A DNA stretch of 64,000 nt from Perilla frutescens (taxonomy: Eukaryota > Streptophyta > Magnoliopsida > Lamiales > Lamiaceae). Positions within the stretch are counted from its first letter, which is position 1. Every line of letters starts with the position of its first letter. The notes beneath the pieces are model-generated. The model was not told the origin of the DNA and searched no databases. It worked only from the letters and a program-made list of their open reading frames with translations. The DNA lies in NCBI GenBank assembly GCA_026008535.1, contig BRKX01000003.1, positions 61,405,001 to 61,469,000 of the forward strand, in the 5' to 3' direction. The position numbers and the translations under genes were made by a program. Below, piece after piece: positions 23,312-36,370 of the stretch.

Positions 23312-25645
23312 TTAAGAACCTCCTTCTTTAGAACCTTCTTTTTCATCTTCAACTTCTGTCTCTTCTCCTTCATCAACCTCTTCGTCTGCCTCAGCTTCCT
23401 CTTCCTCATCAACCTCGTCTTCTGCAGCCTCCTCCTCCTCTTCATGAGTCTCCTCTGCAGTCTCTTCTTGGACAACTTTAGCTTCATTCTCTTATGCTAC
23501 AGTCCGTGCTTTACCTTGCTTTTGTACTAGAGTAGACTTTTTCTGAGTAGCACCTTCAGCAGTACTTGCAAACTTGTGCAAGTTATGAACATTCTCAAGA
23601 ACATCTGCTGCTAGGGAGGTAAATTCTTCTCCTAATGAAAGATCAGCAATCATTGCTTAGATCTTCATCTTCTCAGAAGTATGCTCAGAAATCAATCGAG
23701 CATGGAACTTCAGACTTTTCTCTAGAAACTTGAGCACAATACTCTTTGGAGAGGACTCTTCAACAATAGCATCCACTCCTTTCTTGGACACTATGTATTT
23801 CTTGAACTAGAGGTGAAGATGAGAATCTCCTATCTCAGGAGCAACCTTGATCACTAGAGGTTGTTGAGAGGAATAACCTTGTCTTTCTTTGAAGAGACTT
23901 TCTTCTTTTGTTGCTTAATGATGTTGTAGATTAATGAAGGATAACACAATGGTCCCTTAACCACTGTTGATTCTGCACTGCTGATGATCTTGCTAAACAT
24001 GAACTCACTATAATGGAATTGCTTCTCAGTTCCAAGATGATATAGAAATCTGCCTTGAGCTTGAGTCACTGCAGCTCTATGTTTCGTGGGTAGCCAATTG
24101 TGGATAAGGATTCTGAACAGAGGTCAATACTTGTGAGTTAGTTTTGAAGATGAAATAGTCTATGAATAAGATGGCCATTTGTCATAGATACCCTGGGTCA
24201 GTTCTTCAGTAACCATCCCCCAGTCACCTATCTCCTTGTACTCCCCCTCAGATGAACAACCCAAAAATTCATTAATGAGGTCAGGGGAAAATTGTAGCAT
24301 CTCACGTCTTACAAAAATTTTCTGAAAATCTTCAGAATCTGGATCATCAATTTCCTTGGTCAAGTTGCAGTAGAATTTAAACACAACCTTAGGAACAAAT
24401 TCTTGCACCTTCTATACTGTTCCCAGCAATCCAGCTTCCTCCAATAAACTATACACTCCAGTAGCTAGCAGTGTATCCTTGTCCACCTTCTTATCAGAGA
24501 TCATGGACCTCTACTTCACTCTCTCCCATAATTCAGCATGCTTTGATGATCGAACAATAGCTTGCTTAGAAATACCTAGAACAATCTGTTTGTCGACTTC
24601 AGACTCATGTTCACTAGAATGTGAGTGAACATCTTCAAGAACATCTTTTGGCTGAGTAGCTTTCTTGGTCTTCTTGGAAGGACCAGACAGTTCAACAACT
24701 TTCTTTTTCTTAACAGACATAGTAGTGGATGGTAGAGTGGCGGATGCTCGACTTCGAGTCACAGGAGTTCTTGGCACCAACTGCATCACAACTGTTGATG
24801 CTTTCTTTCTGGGAGTTTTCTTCTTGATCAGTGATCGTGCAAATGGATCATATTGAGCAGACGCGAGCAATTTCTCGATTCAGAGGATGAACTCTGAACG
24901 ACTTCCTTCTCTGTCGGATCAGCAACTAAAGGTCTTTTAATGACCTTCTTCTTTCCTTTAGCTATAGCAGCAGCAATGGCTTTCATTTTCAACTTAAAGG
25001 AATATCGTCTTCCCTTTCTTCAGCATCACCTTCAGTAGTAAAAGGTTGAGTAGGCGACTTCTGCACAACACTAGCTAGAGTAGATGTCTCTGCAGTACTC
25101 TTCACTGTAACATGTTCCTTGACATGTTCAGGAACATCTTCAGGCACAACTGGATCATCAACGGCAGATCCCTTCTCTTTCTGAAGGGCTTGGGCAGCAG
25201 GTACTGTGATGATTTTCTTCGATAAAGAGGCTGTAGTCTTCTTTGATTTCTTGACTGCAGTTCTATTTGTTCTTGCCTTCTTTGTAGTAGCCTTCTTGTT
25301 TACATCATATGATCGAGCATCTTCCTTTAAGAGATCTTGGATTGTAAGACTTTGCGTCTTTGATTTCTTGGCAGAAGAGGCAACTTCTTGCTCTCCTACT
25401 TCCAAGTCTTCTTCTTCTTTATCTCCGTAAAATGTTTCAATAAATTCTTCAGTGTCTTTGCTAGATGATTCATCATGGAGCATCCTCTGAACAAGCTTCT
25501 TGTATGTAGATTTACCTCGAACCTGCTTGTCGAACTCATCCTCCTCATTAAATTGATCTTGAGGTTTGGAATATGTAATCTTCCCATACCTCATTTTGGG
25601 TTTCACAATCTTTTTAGGACGGATGAGTTTATGTTTAGGAGCCAT
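23312..25645 (-). pseudogene. SIRE-type env-like ORF of copia B, decayed
   Basis: The ATG at 25645 opens a Lys-rich protein (MAPKHKLIRPKKIVKPKMRY) that is open for 218 codons. It continues in other frames through Ser/Thr/Lys-rich text at 24870-24511. A conserved core follows at 24408-23854 (FKFYCNLT, MLQFSPDLINEFLG, RFLYHLGTEKQFHYSEFMFSKII, LCYPSLIYNII). It ends in a Glu-rich acidic tail (about 23490-23315). Core order and position downstream of pol match the extra ORF of SIRE/Maximus copia elements, often called env-like; its function is unproven. Several stops and frameshifts are present. The Arg/Lys-rich ORF at 23266-23487 is the wrong frame over the acidic tail. Confidence 0.6.
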
Positions 25646-26069
25646 TAAAAATATATGGGTGTTTGAAAGGGATGATCAGCAAGAGAAACAATGGCAAACA
25701 AGGGAATTTTCTCAGAGAACTCGGAAGATTTAGAGAAGAGAGAGAGGTTTATAATTTCAGAATTTTGAAAAATGATCTTTCTCTCTTAATGGATAAACAT
25801 ATATATAAGAAAGTATTTAGTTCATAGAATAGGTTCAGGTTTCCGTTAGACTAAGAAACTGGAGGAAAATCCCAAAAAATCAGAGATGACGATTGCACGT
25901 CAGAACTAGCCATTGACAAAGATGTATACTGGATTTTGAATAATGTTCATGTACATCCTGAAGAACATTTTATGGGAATGTTCAGACCCTACATGCAAGA
26001 ATTGTTCTTTCCTGCTGAGTGTGAAATAAACACACTCATACCCCTCTTCTTGGTTTTACTGAACCAAGC
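25646..26069 (-). other. Spacer between pol and env-like ORF of copia B
   Basis: No ORF is supportable here. It contains AT-rich leader sequence and a catgtacatcctgaagaaca segment resembling the LTR words. Confidence 0.4.
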
Positions 26070-27098
26070 ACACCCCAAGGTATGCTCTGAGTTTCTCAAA
26101 TCGAGTTGCATCCAATCCCTTGGTGAATAAATCAGCTAGTTAATCTTCTTTTTTCATGTGTTCAATCTTCAGCACTTCTTCTTCAACTAGCTCTGTGATG
26201 AAATGATGTCTGATGTCTATGTGCTTTGTCCTTGAATGCGTTACTGGATTTTTGGATATGTTGATAGCACTTATATTGTCACAGTACAGAATAGGTGTAT
26301 CATGAATGACTTCATAGTCCTTTATCATCTGCATCATCCAGATGATCTGAGTAGAGTTGTTCCCTGCTGCAATGTATTCAGCTTCTGCTGTGGATAATGA
26401 AATGCAGTTCTGCTTTTTACTGAACTAGGAAACAACATTGTTTCCTAAAAAGAAACAAGCACCTGAAGTGATTTTTCTATCATCTGGAAACCCTGCCCAA
26501 TCAGCATCATAGTATGCAGTAATACTTGCATTTGTATCAGAAGTATACCACAATCCGTAGACAGCAGTTCTATTGATGTACTTGATGATGTTCTTAAAAG
26601 TCTTCATGTGACTCTTCTTGAACAAGACTGATATCTGTCACACACTCCCACACTGTATGCTATATCTAGTCTACTTGCAGTGAGGTAAAGGAGACTTCCA
26701 ATCATGTTTCTATATAGAGTTTGATCAACTTCAGCTCTTGCATTATCTTTTCCAATCTTAACTATGGTGCTGATAGGAGTTCGTTTGTGCTTAGAATTCT
26801 CAAGCTTAAACTTTTTAACCAAGTTTCTGGCATACTTGGATTGAGAGATAAATATCCCTTCTTCTGACTGATTATCTGAAGCTCTATGAAGGATTTCAGA
26901 TCTCCAACTAGGCTCATCTCAAACTCAGTTTCCATGTCTCTAATGAAGTCCTTGACCATCTTATCAGACACTGAGCCAAACACTATATCATCCACATATA
27001 CTTGAACCACAATTACTTGTGATTTTTCCTTTCTGATGAATAGTGTTCTGTTTTCTCCTCCATGGTTGTATCCTTTGCTAACAATGTATGTAGTCAGT
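26070..27098 (-). pseudogene. Copia B reverse transcriptase (C-terminal part) and RNase H
   Basis: Minus-strand fragments run in order. 27098-26800 has YIVSKGYNHGGENRTLFI and the catalytic VYVDDIVFGS motif. 26822-26625 has the RT connection with MIGSLLYLTASRLDIAYSVG. 26625-26425 has TAVYGLWYTSDTN and YYDADWAGFPDDRK. RNase H follows, with ILYCDNISAINISKNP and SRTKHIDIRHHF (26337-26140), ending near 26070 in LADLFTKGLD-like text. Stops and frameshifts separate the pieces. Copia A is inserted at 27098/27099, splitting the RT between GLKQAPW (37460 region) and this part. Confidence 0.85.
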
Positions 27099-28164
27099 TG
27101 ATAGAATTTGTTGCTTTAAACAATGTGAATTACGAATGTAAATTGCAAAGTTAAATGTAATGTTGAAGCTAGTGTTACCACATTGCCTTCAACATGCAGC
27201 GGAAACGTAAATAGAACTTTGCACAAAATAAGTTTTAAATCAAACTACTTACGGTGTGTGATTGCCTCAAGGAGAAATTCACTATCACAAGTGATAAACA
27301 AAAACAATGCAAATGTTGTCTCGGTTTACTCCCTTAACAACACAGCATAAAACATACAGAGGACTATCCTAGCTTCACTCACTCGAATAATCACTCAAAA
27401 ACAAACCTATCTAAACACATAGATAGATTAAAATCAGTCACTCTAAATCCTAGACTTCTCAAAGTTGACTATCTAACCTACACACACAACTGGAATGAAA
27501 GTCTCCAGCTGATTGGGACGCTAGGCAGATGTCGAGGAAGATGTCTTAGATTTCAGAGATGACACTAGATGCAAGATTCAAAGCTTCTCACAAACCACGG
27601 TGATAACCTGCTTGCATAAATGATTTTAAGGTCTAAGGAGACCTTAAATACTTCTTCCATCTTGTATTGGCAGTTGCCTCATGATCCTAGATGACTTGGA
27701 CTTGAATCAACCGTCTTCCACTACCCATTGCTGAAGTGGACTTGAGATAACCGTCTTCTGCATTGCGTGGCACACGTTCTTCAACATCGTGCAATAGTAG
27801 CGGTTACTCCAGTGACCCACGATCTCCTGCAACAGTTAGTGTCCAAGAAGGAGTGGGAACATCACGTCCCCATGAAATCCAGAACAGATTTTGACCAAGT
27901 CAAAATCAACCTTTAACCACATTTTAATTCAAAATAAAATATCTAATAAATTCCTAAAAACGTGGAAAATGATATGTGACAAAAATCACAATTTATTCAG
28001 ATTAATTTAAAATAAATTAATTCAAAATACTCGGAAAGGATAAGGTTAACATCCGAGTGTTATAGTCAATGTGACGAGAATGACGGAACATCATTAGATA
28101 CGACATTGATTGCGATGTTATCAAATGAAGTGTTAACATCATCTGGAACACGTCATACTCAACA
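27099..28164 (-). repeat. Copia A 3' LTR
   Basis: It starts tgatagaatttg and ends cgtcatactcaaca on the + strand, and pairs with 36371-37436. Confidence 0.92.
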
Positions 28165-28740
28165 ATCTCTCCCTTAAACTTATCCTTTCTGCACAAAACA
28201 TAAAGCTCAATATATATGAGATTAGAGCTGCAGCGGAATACGATCAAAAAATATTGGAGTTCAAAAACTCCCCCTTAAGGTCTGCCCCCTCTTAATTATT
28301 ATCTGAAAAAAATGTTAGTGGGTATAATCCCCTGTGCAATAGTATATAACATATTGGGTATTTACCCATGTACAGAATATTAGTGGGTAATTATCCCCTA
28401 TATAGAAGCTCAATGTTGAGAGCATACTCAACATAACAATCATCACATATTAAAATATGCGAGAAACAAAATATCAATGTTGAGAGCATCCTCAACAAAA
28501 ACATCACACATATAAAATATATAACATAACATATATATATATCAAAATCATCAGATCAACACTGATTATTGATACCAAAATATCCAAGGATATTCAACAC
28601 GTGAACACCCAAAACATCATAAATCAAAAATATGTGTTCAGCACGCAAATAGAAATAAACAATGATGTAAACACATCCAAAATAAGATTGTGTCCAGCAC
28701 AATACATAAACATGATATAAAATTGTTTTTGAAGAAAATA
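28165..28740 (-). other. Copia A polypurine region and 3' spacer
   Basis: The minus strand has aagggagagat directly at the LTR, and an upstream ttaagggggag at about 28269-28279 that may be a second PPT. The sequence between holds tandem-like words (aatgttgagagcat repeated near 28411 and 28471; tagtgggta repeated). No ORF is supportable. Confidence 0.55.
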
Positions 28741-30614
28741 TCATATTTTCTTCTTCCCCTTTGCCTTAGCCACGGACTTTCCAGCCTTCTCCCCTTCAGC
28801 ACCATCATCACTAGCAGCAGCAACATCTACTCCCTCTTTTTGTGTAGAAAGAGTTCCCCGAAGTGCTTGACGAAGCTCAACCATTGCATTGGTGAGCATT
28901 GTGCTTTGATGAATCAATGAATCCATTTGTGAAACATAGGAATTTAAAACCTGCATAGAAATTATCGTCAAGTGCGAGGAAGCACTTGCTATATCACTTC
29001 CTGAAATAGGAGGAGAGAGTGCACAATCTGCAGCAACATCCTGCCCAACATCCCTTGATTCAACTGTTGAACTTCGACCGAAGGTATAAGGGAGATCAAT
29101 TACATGATCTCCATTCCCTTTGGGCTTGATGATAGAGATAGTTAGTGTTTTAGTAACTATCTTCTTCTTATTTGGCTTCACACCTTGGTCAACGAGGATG
29201 GCATAGATTAGGCAGGGGAATGGTAAAATACTGGTGGTGTTTGTCTTCGCAGCCGACTTCATCATGCAATCAAAAATGTGGTCTCCGAGATTGATGGGGA
29301 TTTTTGTGCCAAGTTTAAAGAGCAATATGGCTTGATAAACAGTGAGGACTAAAGTGTTGGTGGTGGGCAACCAATTACACATAATCAATTTGTGTAAAAT
29401 AGAGTAGAAAAATGTGAGCTTAGAAGTGGAAATTTTGTTAGTCCACTTAGTCACCAAACCACCAGTAACAGTTCCTACAACATCATCAATTAAATCTATG
29501 CTAATAACATCAGAATCATTGCCCAGACCCAAGAATTTGTTGATCATCATGGGGTTAAAGACATAGACTTATCGCCCATTTCAGGAGACACATTTGCATA
29601 AAATTCAGCAATAATATCAGGCTCAAAAGAAGACAATGCAATGACAGATTTCCAGAGGCCCCTCTCTTTTAAGAAAACATCCATCCCATACTTCTTAAAA
29701 CTAAGCACATCAATTTGTTTTTCAACTCGCATGGGGCGAAGAATAACAGTTTTATGAGATGTTTTAGCACGCTGAGAATAGAATTTCTTACTGAAGGCAG
29801 AAGAAACATCATGAGGGGAACCTAGAGGATAGACGGGTTCAGAGTCAGCCGAATCAGCATCATCTTTGACATTGGCTGAATGAGTAGGGGATGGAGATAC
29901 TGTCTCTTTGGCTATGCCGGAGGAGACCATTTCTTGTGAAGAGGTGGGGGAGAGTTCCTTCTTCTTAGGGCCAGATGTAGCGCCTTTTTTCCCTTTTCCT
30001 TTCAAAATTTGTCTTGAAGTCTCAGGCTTGGCAGGAACATCATCCTCTGGTATCGCAGAAAGAAGCTCATCTTGTTGTTCAACATCAACTTCCACATCAT
30101 CAACATCTTTGTCTGGAGAATTTTCAGGGGCGTTCTCTTCATCCTCAGACTCATCTTTCAAAGATCTTGCTGGGTTTTCTTCCATTTTCAACGTTCTCTT
30201 TTCCTTTTTGCTCGAACCCTCACTGGCCTCATCCTTAACAGACCCTTGTTGGCCATGAAGTCATTTAGACTTGCGAGTAGGGCCACTCTTCTTTTTTTCG
30301 GCAAGAGCTTGGAGAGGAGTGGGGTTTAGCACCAATATAAAGTCAGGAGCAGCAGTGTCTTCCATAGAAGTATCTGCATGTTCACCCGGAGGAGATGAGG
30401 GTTTTTCGGACTCCGATTTGGGTCCTTCTGGAGTGAGTTCGGCTGTTGCAGTGATTGCAGGAGTTGATGTGGCCGAGGGCGTGATAGCTGATGTTCCAGC
30501 AGGACCAGAGGTAGAAGATGGAGTGCCCATAGTCTTCTCAAACATTTGTTTCATCATCTCGAACATGGCAGAGAGGTCCTTGGGTTCCACCATTGATATT
30601 CTGAAAAAAAACAC
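28741..30614 (-). pseudogene. SIRE-type env-like ORF of copia A, one stop and one frameshift
   Basis: Start is at 30614 (MVEPKDLSAMFEMMKQMF). A Pro/Ser/Thr-rich region follows, with a stop near 30259. The same frame reopens through an acidic segment (DKDVDDVEVDVEQQDELL) and a conserved core (KKFYSQRAKTSHKTVILRP, FLKERGLWKSV, DIIAEFYANV) to 29547. A frameshift at about 29550 moves to the frame MMINKFLGLGNDSD, then FFYSILHKLIMCNWLPTTN, a predicted coiled coil (MDSLIHQSTMLTNAMVEL) and a Lys-rich end. Total length, about 620 codons, fits the extra ORF of SIRE elements. The role of this protein is not established; calling it envelope is convention only. Confidence 0.65.
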
Positions 30615-31276
30615 TTGAAGAAGTGAGAAACCAAGAGTGGGAGATGAAGAGGCTTTGAGAGAGAGAGAGAGAGTGAGAGTAATAAAAAAGTTTTCAAAAA
30701 TGAGTTGATATATCTCTTCACCCTCAAAAATCGGAACAGACCCCTATCACATCACCCACTTTTTCGATTTTCCTTATCAAGAAAAATAATTAAATAAAAC
30801 AGAATTAGTGGACAGGGATACACCATATCAAAACGTGTATTTATCACAAGAATTCAAAAAGTGAATCTTTATGGGTCCCAAAATAGTTTCTGTTTCCCCT
30901 TTTTTTATATAAAAGAATAAAAAGATGGAATTTATATGCATAACAAATATAATTCTAGGCATATATTTTCTGAAGAATATGGTTTCTCTGCAATCTTGCA
31001 CACAACATCAGCTACAACATTTACACACAATGAATGAAATAAACCTAAAATTTTTATAGTTTACCTTTTTAAGGTCAAGGGCATTTCATTCACAAACACA
31101 GATACATAATTTCAAGTAGCTGATTTTGTTAAATTACGAACAGATAAACCATAATTTCATTAAATAAACCTTGAACTTTACTAAAAAGAAAAAAATAAAA
31201 GCTAACAAGATAGACAACTGATCTTGATACAAACATACTCACATCGAGTTCAACATCAGTAAACAGAAAGACCTAT
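30615..31276 (-). other. Copia A spacer between pol and env-like ORF
   Basis: It includes a CT/GA-rich leader directly upstream of the env-like start (gagagagagag at 30660-30673) and AT-rich sequence. No ORF is supportable. A subgenomic promoter or acceptor site could lie here, but no clear motif is seen. Confidence 0.4.
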
Positions 31277-34200
31277 TTAAACAGAGCACATTCCAAGAGA
31301 CTTTCTCAAAGCAGAAAATCTCTCGAAATCAAGGGGCTTGGTAAAAATATCTGCTGTTTGATTTTCAGTGGATATATACTTGATGTTTATGATCTTCTTT
31401 TCCACCAAGTCTTTGATAAAGTGATGGCGAATGTCGATGTGCTTAGTGCGTGAATATTGAACAGGATTCTTAGAAATTTCAATAGCACTGGCATTATCAC
31501 ACAGCAAGGTAAGTGATGAGCTTGTCATGCCATAGTCCTTCATCATTTGGTTCAACCACACCAACTAAGCACAACAACTAGCAGCTGCAACATATTCAGA
31601 TTCAGCTGTTGACAAGGAGATGCAATTTTGTTTCTTGCTTGACCAAGAAACCATATTGCTCCCCAAAAAGAAGCAACCACCACTTGTGCTCTGCCTATCA
31701 TCAACATCGCATGACCAGTTTGAATCACTATATCCAATAAGACTGGTGTTTGTATCTTTACAATACCTGATTCCAAAGTCGACTGTAACAGCAACATACC
31801 GAATTATTCTTTTGACAGCTTTCATGTGAGACTCCTTGGGTTGAGCTTGGTATCTAGCACATACTCCAACGCTGAACATGATATCAGGTCTGCTGGCAGT
31901 CAAGTAGAGCAAGCTTCAAATCATTCCTCTATACATTGTTGGGTCAACATTGACTCCAACATCGTCTTTAGTTAGTTTTTCAGAGGATCCCATTGGTGTC
32001 TTCATAGGCTTTGTAGCTTCAAGTCCGAAGTGCTTAATCAGATTTTTGGCATACTTGCTTTGGGATACAAAAATCCCATCGTTATCTTGCTTGATTTGGA
32101 GACCAAAAAAGTAGGCCAATTCACCGACCATGCTCATCTCAAATGTGCTGCACATTGCATCAACAAACTCACTGAGGAGGTTAGAACAAGTGGATCCAAA
32201 CACAATATCATCAACATAAATTTGTGCAACAGTGATGTGTTTGTGAATCCTTTTGATAAACAATGTTTTATCAACCACTCCTCTTGAAAAGTCAAAGTCA
32301 ATTAAAAGCTCCGTAAGGTGAGCATACCAAGCTCTAGGAGCTTGTTTAAGCCCATACAAAGCCTTGTATAGTTTCAGCACATGGTTTGGTTTTTCATGAC
32401 ATTCAAAGCCTTTTGGTTGTTCAACATAGGCTTCCTCATTCAAAATGCCATTCAGAAAGGTGCTTTTGACATCCATTTGATGCAATGTAAATCCAATGTG
32501 GCAAGCAATGGCAAGTAGGAGACGGATAGACTTTATCGTAGCAACAAGAGCGAATGTTTCACCATAGTATATTCCTTCTACTTGTGTATAACCTTGTACC
32601 ACTAGCCTGGCTTTGTTTCTAACCACATTCCCAGACTCATCAGTCTTGTTCTTAAAAATCTATTTAGTTCCAATTACATTTTTATTTTCAGGCCTTGGAA
32701 CCTATTCCCACACATTATTTCGAACAAACTGAATCAGGTCATCATGCATTGCTTCTACCTAGAATTCATCTTTTAGTGCTTCTTTGACATTTTTAGGTTC
32801 AACACTGGATAGAAAGCATGAAATGGACACAAGGTTAATAACTGATGACATGCAAACCTGTTTGACCAATTCAACAACATCGGCTGAGCTCTTTGTTCTG
32901 GTTTTGACTTCTTGAGATCCATCACCGATGATTTGGGAATTTGGGTGATCTCTTTTGATTCTCCTTGGAGGATCACATCTTGGTTCATACTGAGCCAGTG
33001 GAAGTTGTTCATCATCGCTTTCAGATGAGGAGTCTGAATCTGGTGTCTGGGGTGATGTTGATTCATTTACTGGCGGAGAAGAAACATTGGTTTTGACATC
33101 AGGACTTTTCATGAGACTTTTATCACTGTTGTTAGACTCCTTGTCAGCAACATCTGGTTCATGTAAGAGAAATGACATATCATCTTCTTCAGTTCTTGTC
33201 GTCAGACCTGCAAGATCATCAAACACAACATTGACAGATTCTTGTACGGCCTTAGTTCTTATATTAAGAACCCGATATGCTCTGCTGTTTTTGAGAATAT
33301 CCCAAGAACAGTCTTTTGTCACTCTTGGAGTCAAATTTTCCAAGGTGATCTCTGTCATTCAGAATGTAACAGACATATCCAAACACATGAAAATATTTGA
33401 GAATTGGCTTTCTCTCTCTTAGAAGTTCATATGGAGTCTCCTTTCTTCCTGGTCGAAGATAGACTCTATTTCCGATGTGACATGCTGTGTTAACAGCTTC
33501 AGCCCACAGCTTCTTTGAAAGCCCTTTAGCTTGTAACATTGCACATGACATTTTCTGCAGAGTTCGATTCTTTCTTTCCACTACTCTATTTTGTTGTGGA
33601 GTTTTGGGAGCTGAATACTCATGGAGTATTCCCTTCCTTTCACAAAAATCATCGAATGCAGCATTCTCATATTCTCTTCCATGATCTGTTCTTATGCATG
33701 CAATGTTGGTGTCAAATTGCAGACACATTGTGCGGCAGAATCTTTTGAAGACCTTGAAAGTTTCAGATTTTTCCTACAGAAATTCAACCCAAGTATACCT
33801 TGAGAAATCAACAACAATGACAAAGATAAAACTCTTACCACTCATACTTTTTGTATCGACTGGTCCCATGATGTCCATGTATAAGAGTTGAAAACATCTT
33901 GTTGTTTGACAACCACCCAGGCTTTTGTGAGGAATTCTGGTTTGTTTTCCCTTTTGACAGGCACCACATACAACATCATGATCAACATTCAGTTTTGGTA
34001 GGCCACGAACAACATCAGACATAATCAGCTTTTTCAAATTTACCATGCTCACATGACTGAGTTTTTGATGAATCAACTTTGTTTCATCATTTACAGTCAT
34101 GTTACAGGTTTCATCTTTGTCAGCATGGTAGCAATTATCAGATGCACGGCTCCCAAACATTATGGATTTGTCGTGTTTGTCAAACACTTCACAAGTATTT

Positions 34201-34781
34201 TTGTCAAACTTGACATGCATACCATCGTCACAAAGCTGACTAATACTGATCAAATTGGCCGTCAATCCTTCAACATGTAGGACATTCTGAAGCTTAGGAA
34301 AATGTTTGACATTTAATGTACCTCTTCCAACAATGTTTTCTTGAGCTCCTCCTTCGTAACTGACTTTGCCTTTGTTTGTAGTGGTATATTCCTCAAGAAA
34401 CTCCTTATTACCTGTCATGTATCGAGAACATCCATTGTCAGAGTACCATGTTCCAGTAATGTTAGCCTTCATAGATGTGTACACAACATTGCATGTAACC
34501 TTCATCTTTTTGGACTTCTTCAGATTCTTATTCCTAGATGTGATCCCTGATGTTGTTCTTCTAGTTGCAACATCATCGTGAAACTTGAAGTAATGTGGTT
34601 TGATATGTCCAGGATCCTGACAGTAATGGCACACATATTTCCGCACCTTTGATCCCTTGCATTGCTTCTGATCATCATCTTCAACATTGTTCCTTGTAGT
34701 CGTGCTTGGGTTGTTACCTTTCACAAACTGAACAACATTGTTGTTTGACAAAGACATGGAGGATTTATTAGAGAATCCCAA
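31277..34781 (-). pseudogene. Copia A pol: zinc knuckle, protease, integrase, RT, RNase H
   Basis: The minus-strand order is as follows. A CCHC-like knuckle with the last Cys changed (CHYCQDPGHIKPHY) lies near 34650. The protease site is altered to WYSDNGCSRYMTG. The pre-integrase HQKLSHVSMVNLKKL and CGACQKGKQ are followed by integrase MDIMGPVD, VDFSRYTW, RTDHGREYEN and PQQNRVVERKNRT. RT has [38 protein letters not shown] and IYVDDIVFGS. RNase H has GYSDSNWSCDVDDRQST, LCDNASAIEISKNPVQ and TKHIDIRHHF, ending FSALRKSLGMC at 31277. Breaks are a stop at about 33774, a frameshift near 33290, and stops between 32759 and 32627 and at 31913. Confidence 0.9.
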
Positions 34782-34799
34782 TCCAGCTCTATCTGTCTA

Positions 34800-36318
34800 T
34801 CACAATGTTAAGGCTTCATTTAGGACATTAGTTCCTTGATTCCACTTCTGAAATGTTCTTGAGGTGTCCTCAACTTTCTTCTTTAGTTTGCTGATTTCAG
34901 CATCACTCCTGGTAAGTCTAATTTCCAGACTTACAACCTTTCCTCTTAGAAACTGGTTTTCATCTATGAGAAATCCCAGCTCTTTTGATTGAGTTGTCCA
35001 CTGAGTGCAGACTTCATTCACAACATTGTTGAGTTCTTGAAGTGAGGCAGTAGGTTGTTCTTCATGTGGATCATGTTCTCTGATTTCAGAAGCCTTATTG
35101 AATTCATCCAGAAGAGTCATTTCATACCAATTTGTCGTATTGGGTGAAATCTCAGTGGCTTCTACTTCAACATCTGGAAGAACTTCATCTTCAACTTCAA
35201 ATTTTTCAATGTCAAGTTCATCAAGTTCATCAATATCATTCAGAGTATCAATAATTTGATCATCATCTTCCATGACATTGATGAACAACACTCTCTTATC
35301 TGAATCATGTTCAGCATCAGAATCATCACTGAGAACAGCATTAAAATTATTTCTTTGTCTTCTTCATGCTGTTGGACATTCGTCTGAATAATGTCCATAC
35401 CCAGAGCATGCTCTACATTGAACTAAATCATTGTCTTTCCCAGTGTCAACAACTTCCTTTTTGACATTTGATCTTCCAGAATTTTATGTTAATGAGGATG
35501 GAGAGTCAAACAGCCATCGAGGTTTGATATTTGGGGGGGGCTTTTCTTCATGGAACGAACCAGTGAGTTGAACTTCTTTGTCAGGAGTGCAACACTTAGA
35601 TTCTCTTTCTCGTTGATTTCCTAAAGACCGTCAACATCATCATGAACATCATATGATACCGTTGTTGTCTGGAGAGCAATTCTCCTTGAAGTTGAGTTTG
35701 ATTTCTAATTTTGCAGGTTCACTCATACTCATGGTTCCTACATCATGTGCTTCTTCAATCGCAGAAATTTTTATATTGAATCTTTCTAGGAGAGTTCTAA
35801 GCAACTTGCTAACCATGTTCTCATTAGAGATTGGACTCTCAAGAGTGGTAGATTGATTTGAGATCTCACATAATTTTTCAGCATAAGATGAAATAGTTTC
35901 ATCTTCAAGCATGCGCAAATTTTCAAATTTTGATGTGAGCAACCTCAGTTTGGTCTTCCTAACACTAGCAGACCCTTCACAATGTTCATGAAGAATGGTC
36001 CATGCTTGATATGCAGTAACTCATTTTGAAGCATGGAACATCGACTGAAACAAAAATCGCATTCAGAGCACGAGCATTAAAATTTGAGATTATTCTGTCA
36101 TCATTTGTCCATTGAGATTCTGGAGTTAACACAAAATCTCCATTTGGACCTTCCATCCTAAGAGGGCTCCATTCTTCAATCACTGCCATCCATGCTCTTT
36201 TATCGATAGATTTGATGTAAATCTTCATTCGAGATTTCCACATGACATAGTTACCACCATTGCTATCTAGAGCAGGAGGACGACATTGACTAATCTGAAT
36301 ATACATCACAGATTTCAA
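34800..36318 (-). pseudogene. Copia A gag
   Basis: 36318-35986 encodes the gag N-terminus (PPALDSNGGNYVMWKSRMK, IYIKSIDKRAW, ALNAIFVSVD). 35942-35649 continues with LTSKFENLRMLEDETISSYA and KLLRTLLERFNIKISAIEEA, the UBN2-type gag of copia elements. 35291-34800 is an acidic then coiled-coil C-terminal part (LRGKVVSLEIRLTRSDAEISKLKKKVED). A CCHC-like word is visible near 35360-35420 in a broken frame. Frameshifts around 35990, 35640 and 35300 separate the segments. The product would form the particle shell. Confidence 0.8.
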
Positions 36319-36370
36319 GCAACACCGGATCGAGTACTTAGTAGGTCAAGTACCGGCTCTTGACGCCACT

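Noticed and set aside
23266..23487. Arg/Lys-rich minus-strand ORF
   Set aside because: It is an alternative frame of the Glu-rich acidic tail of the copia B env-like ORF.
29908..30618. Several + strand ORFs opposite the copia A env-like region
   Set aside because: They are antisense shadows of a Pro/Ser/Glu-rich minus-strand ORF and match no domain.
32030..34581. + strand ORFs over copia A pol
   Set aside because: The minus strand carries clear integrase and RT motifs at the same bases; these are shadows.
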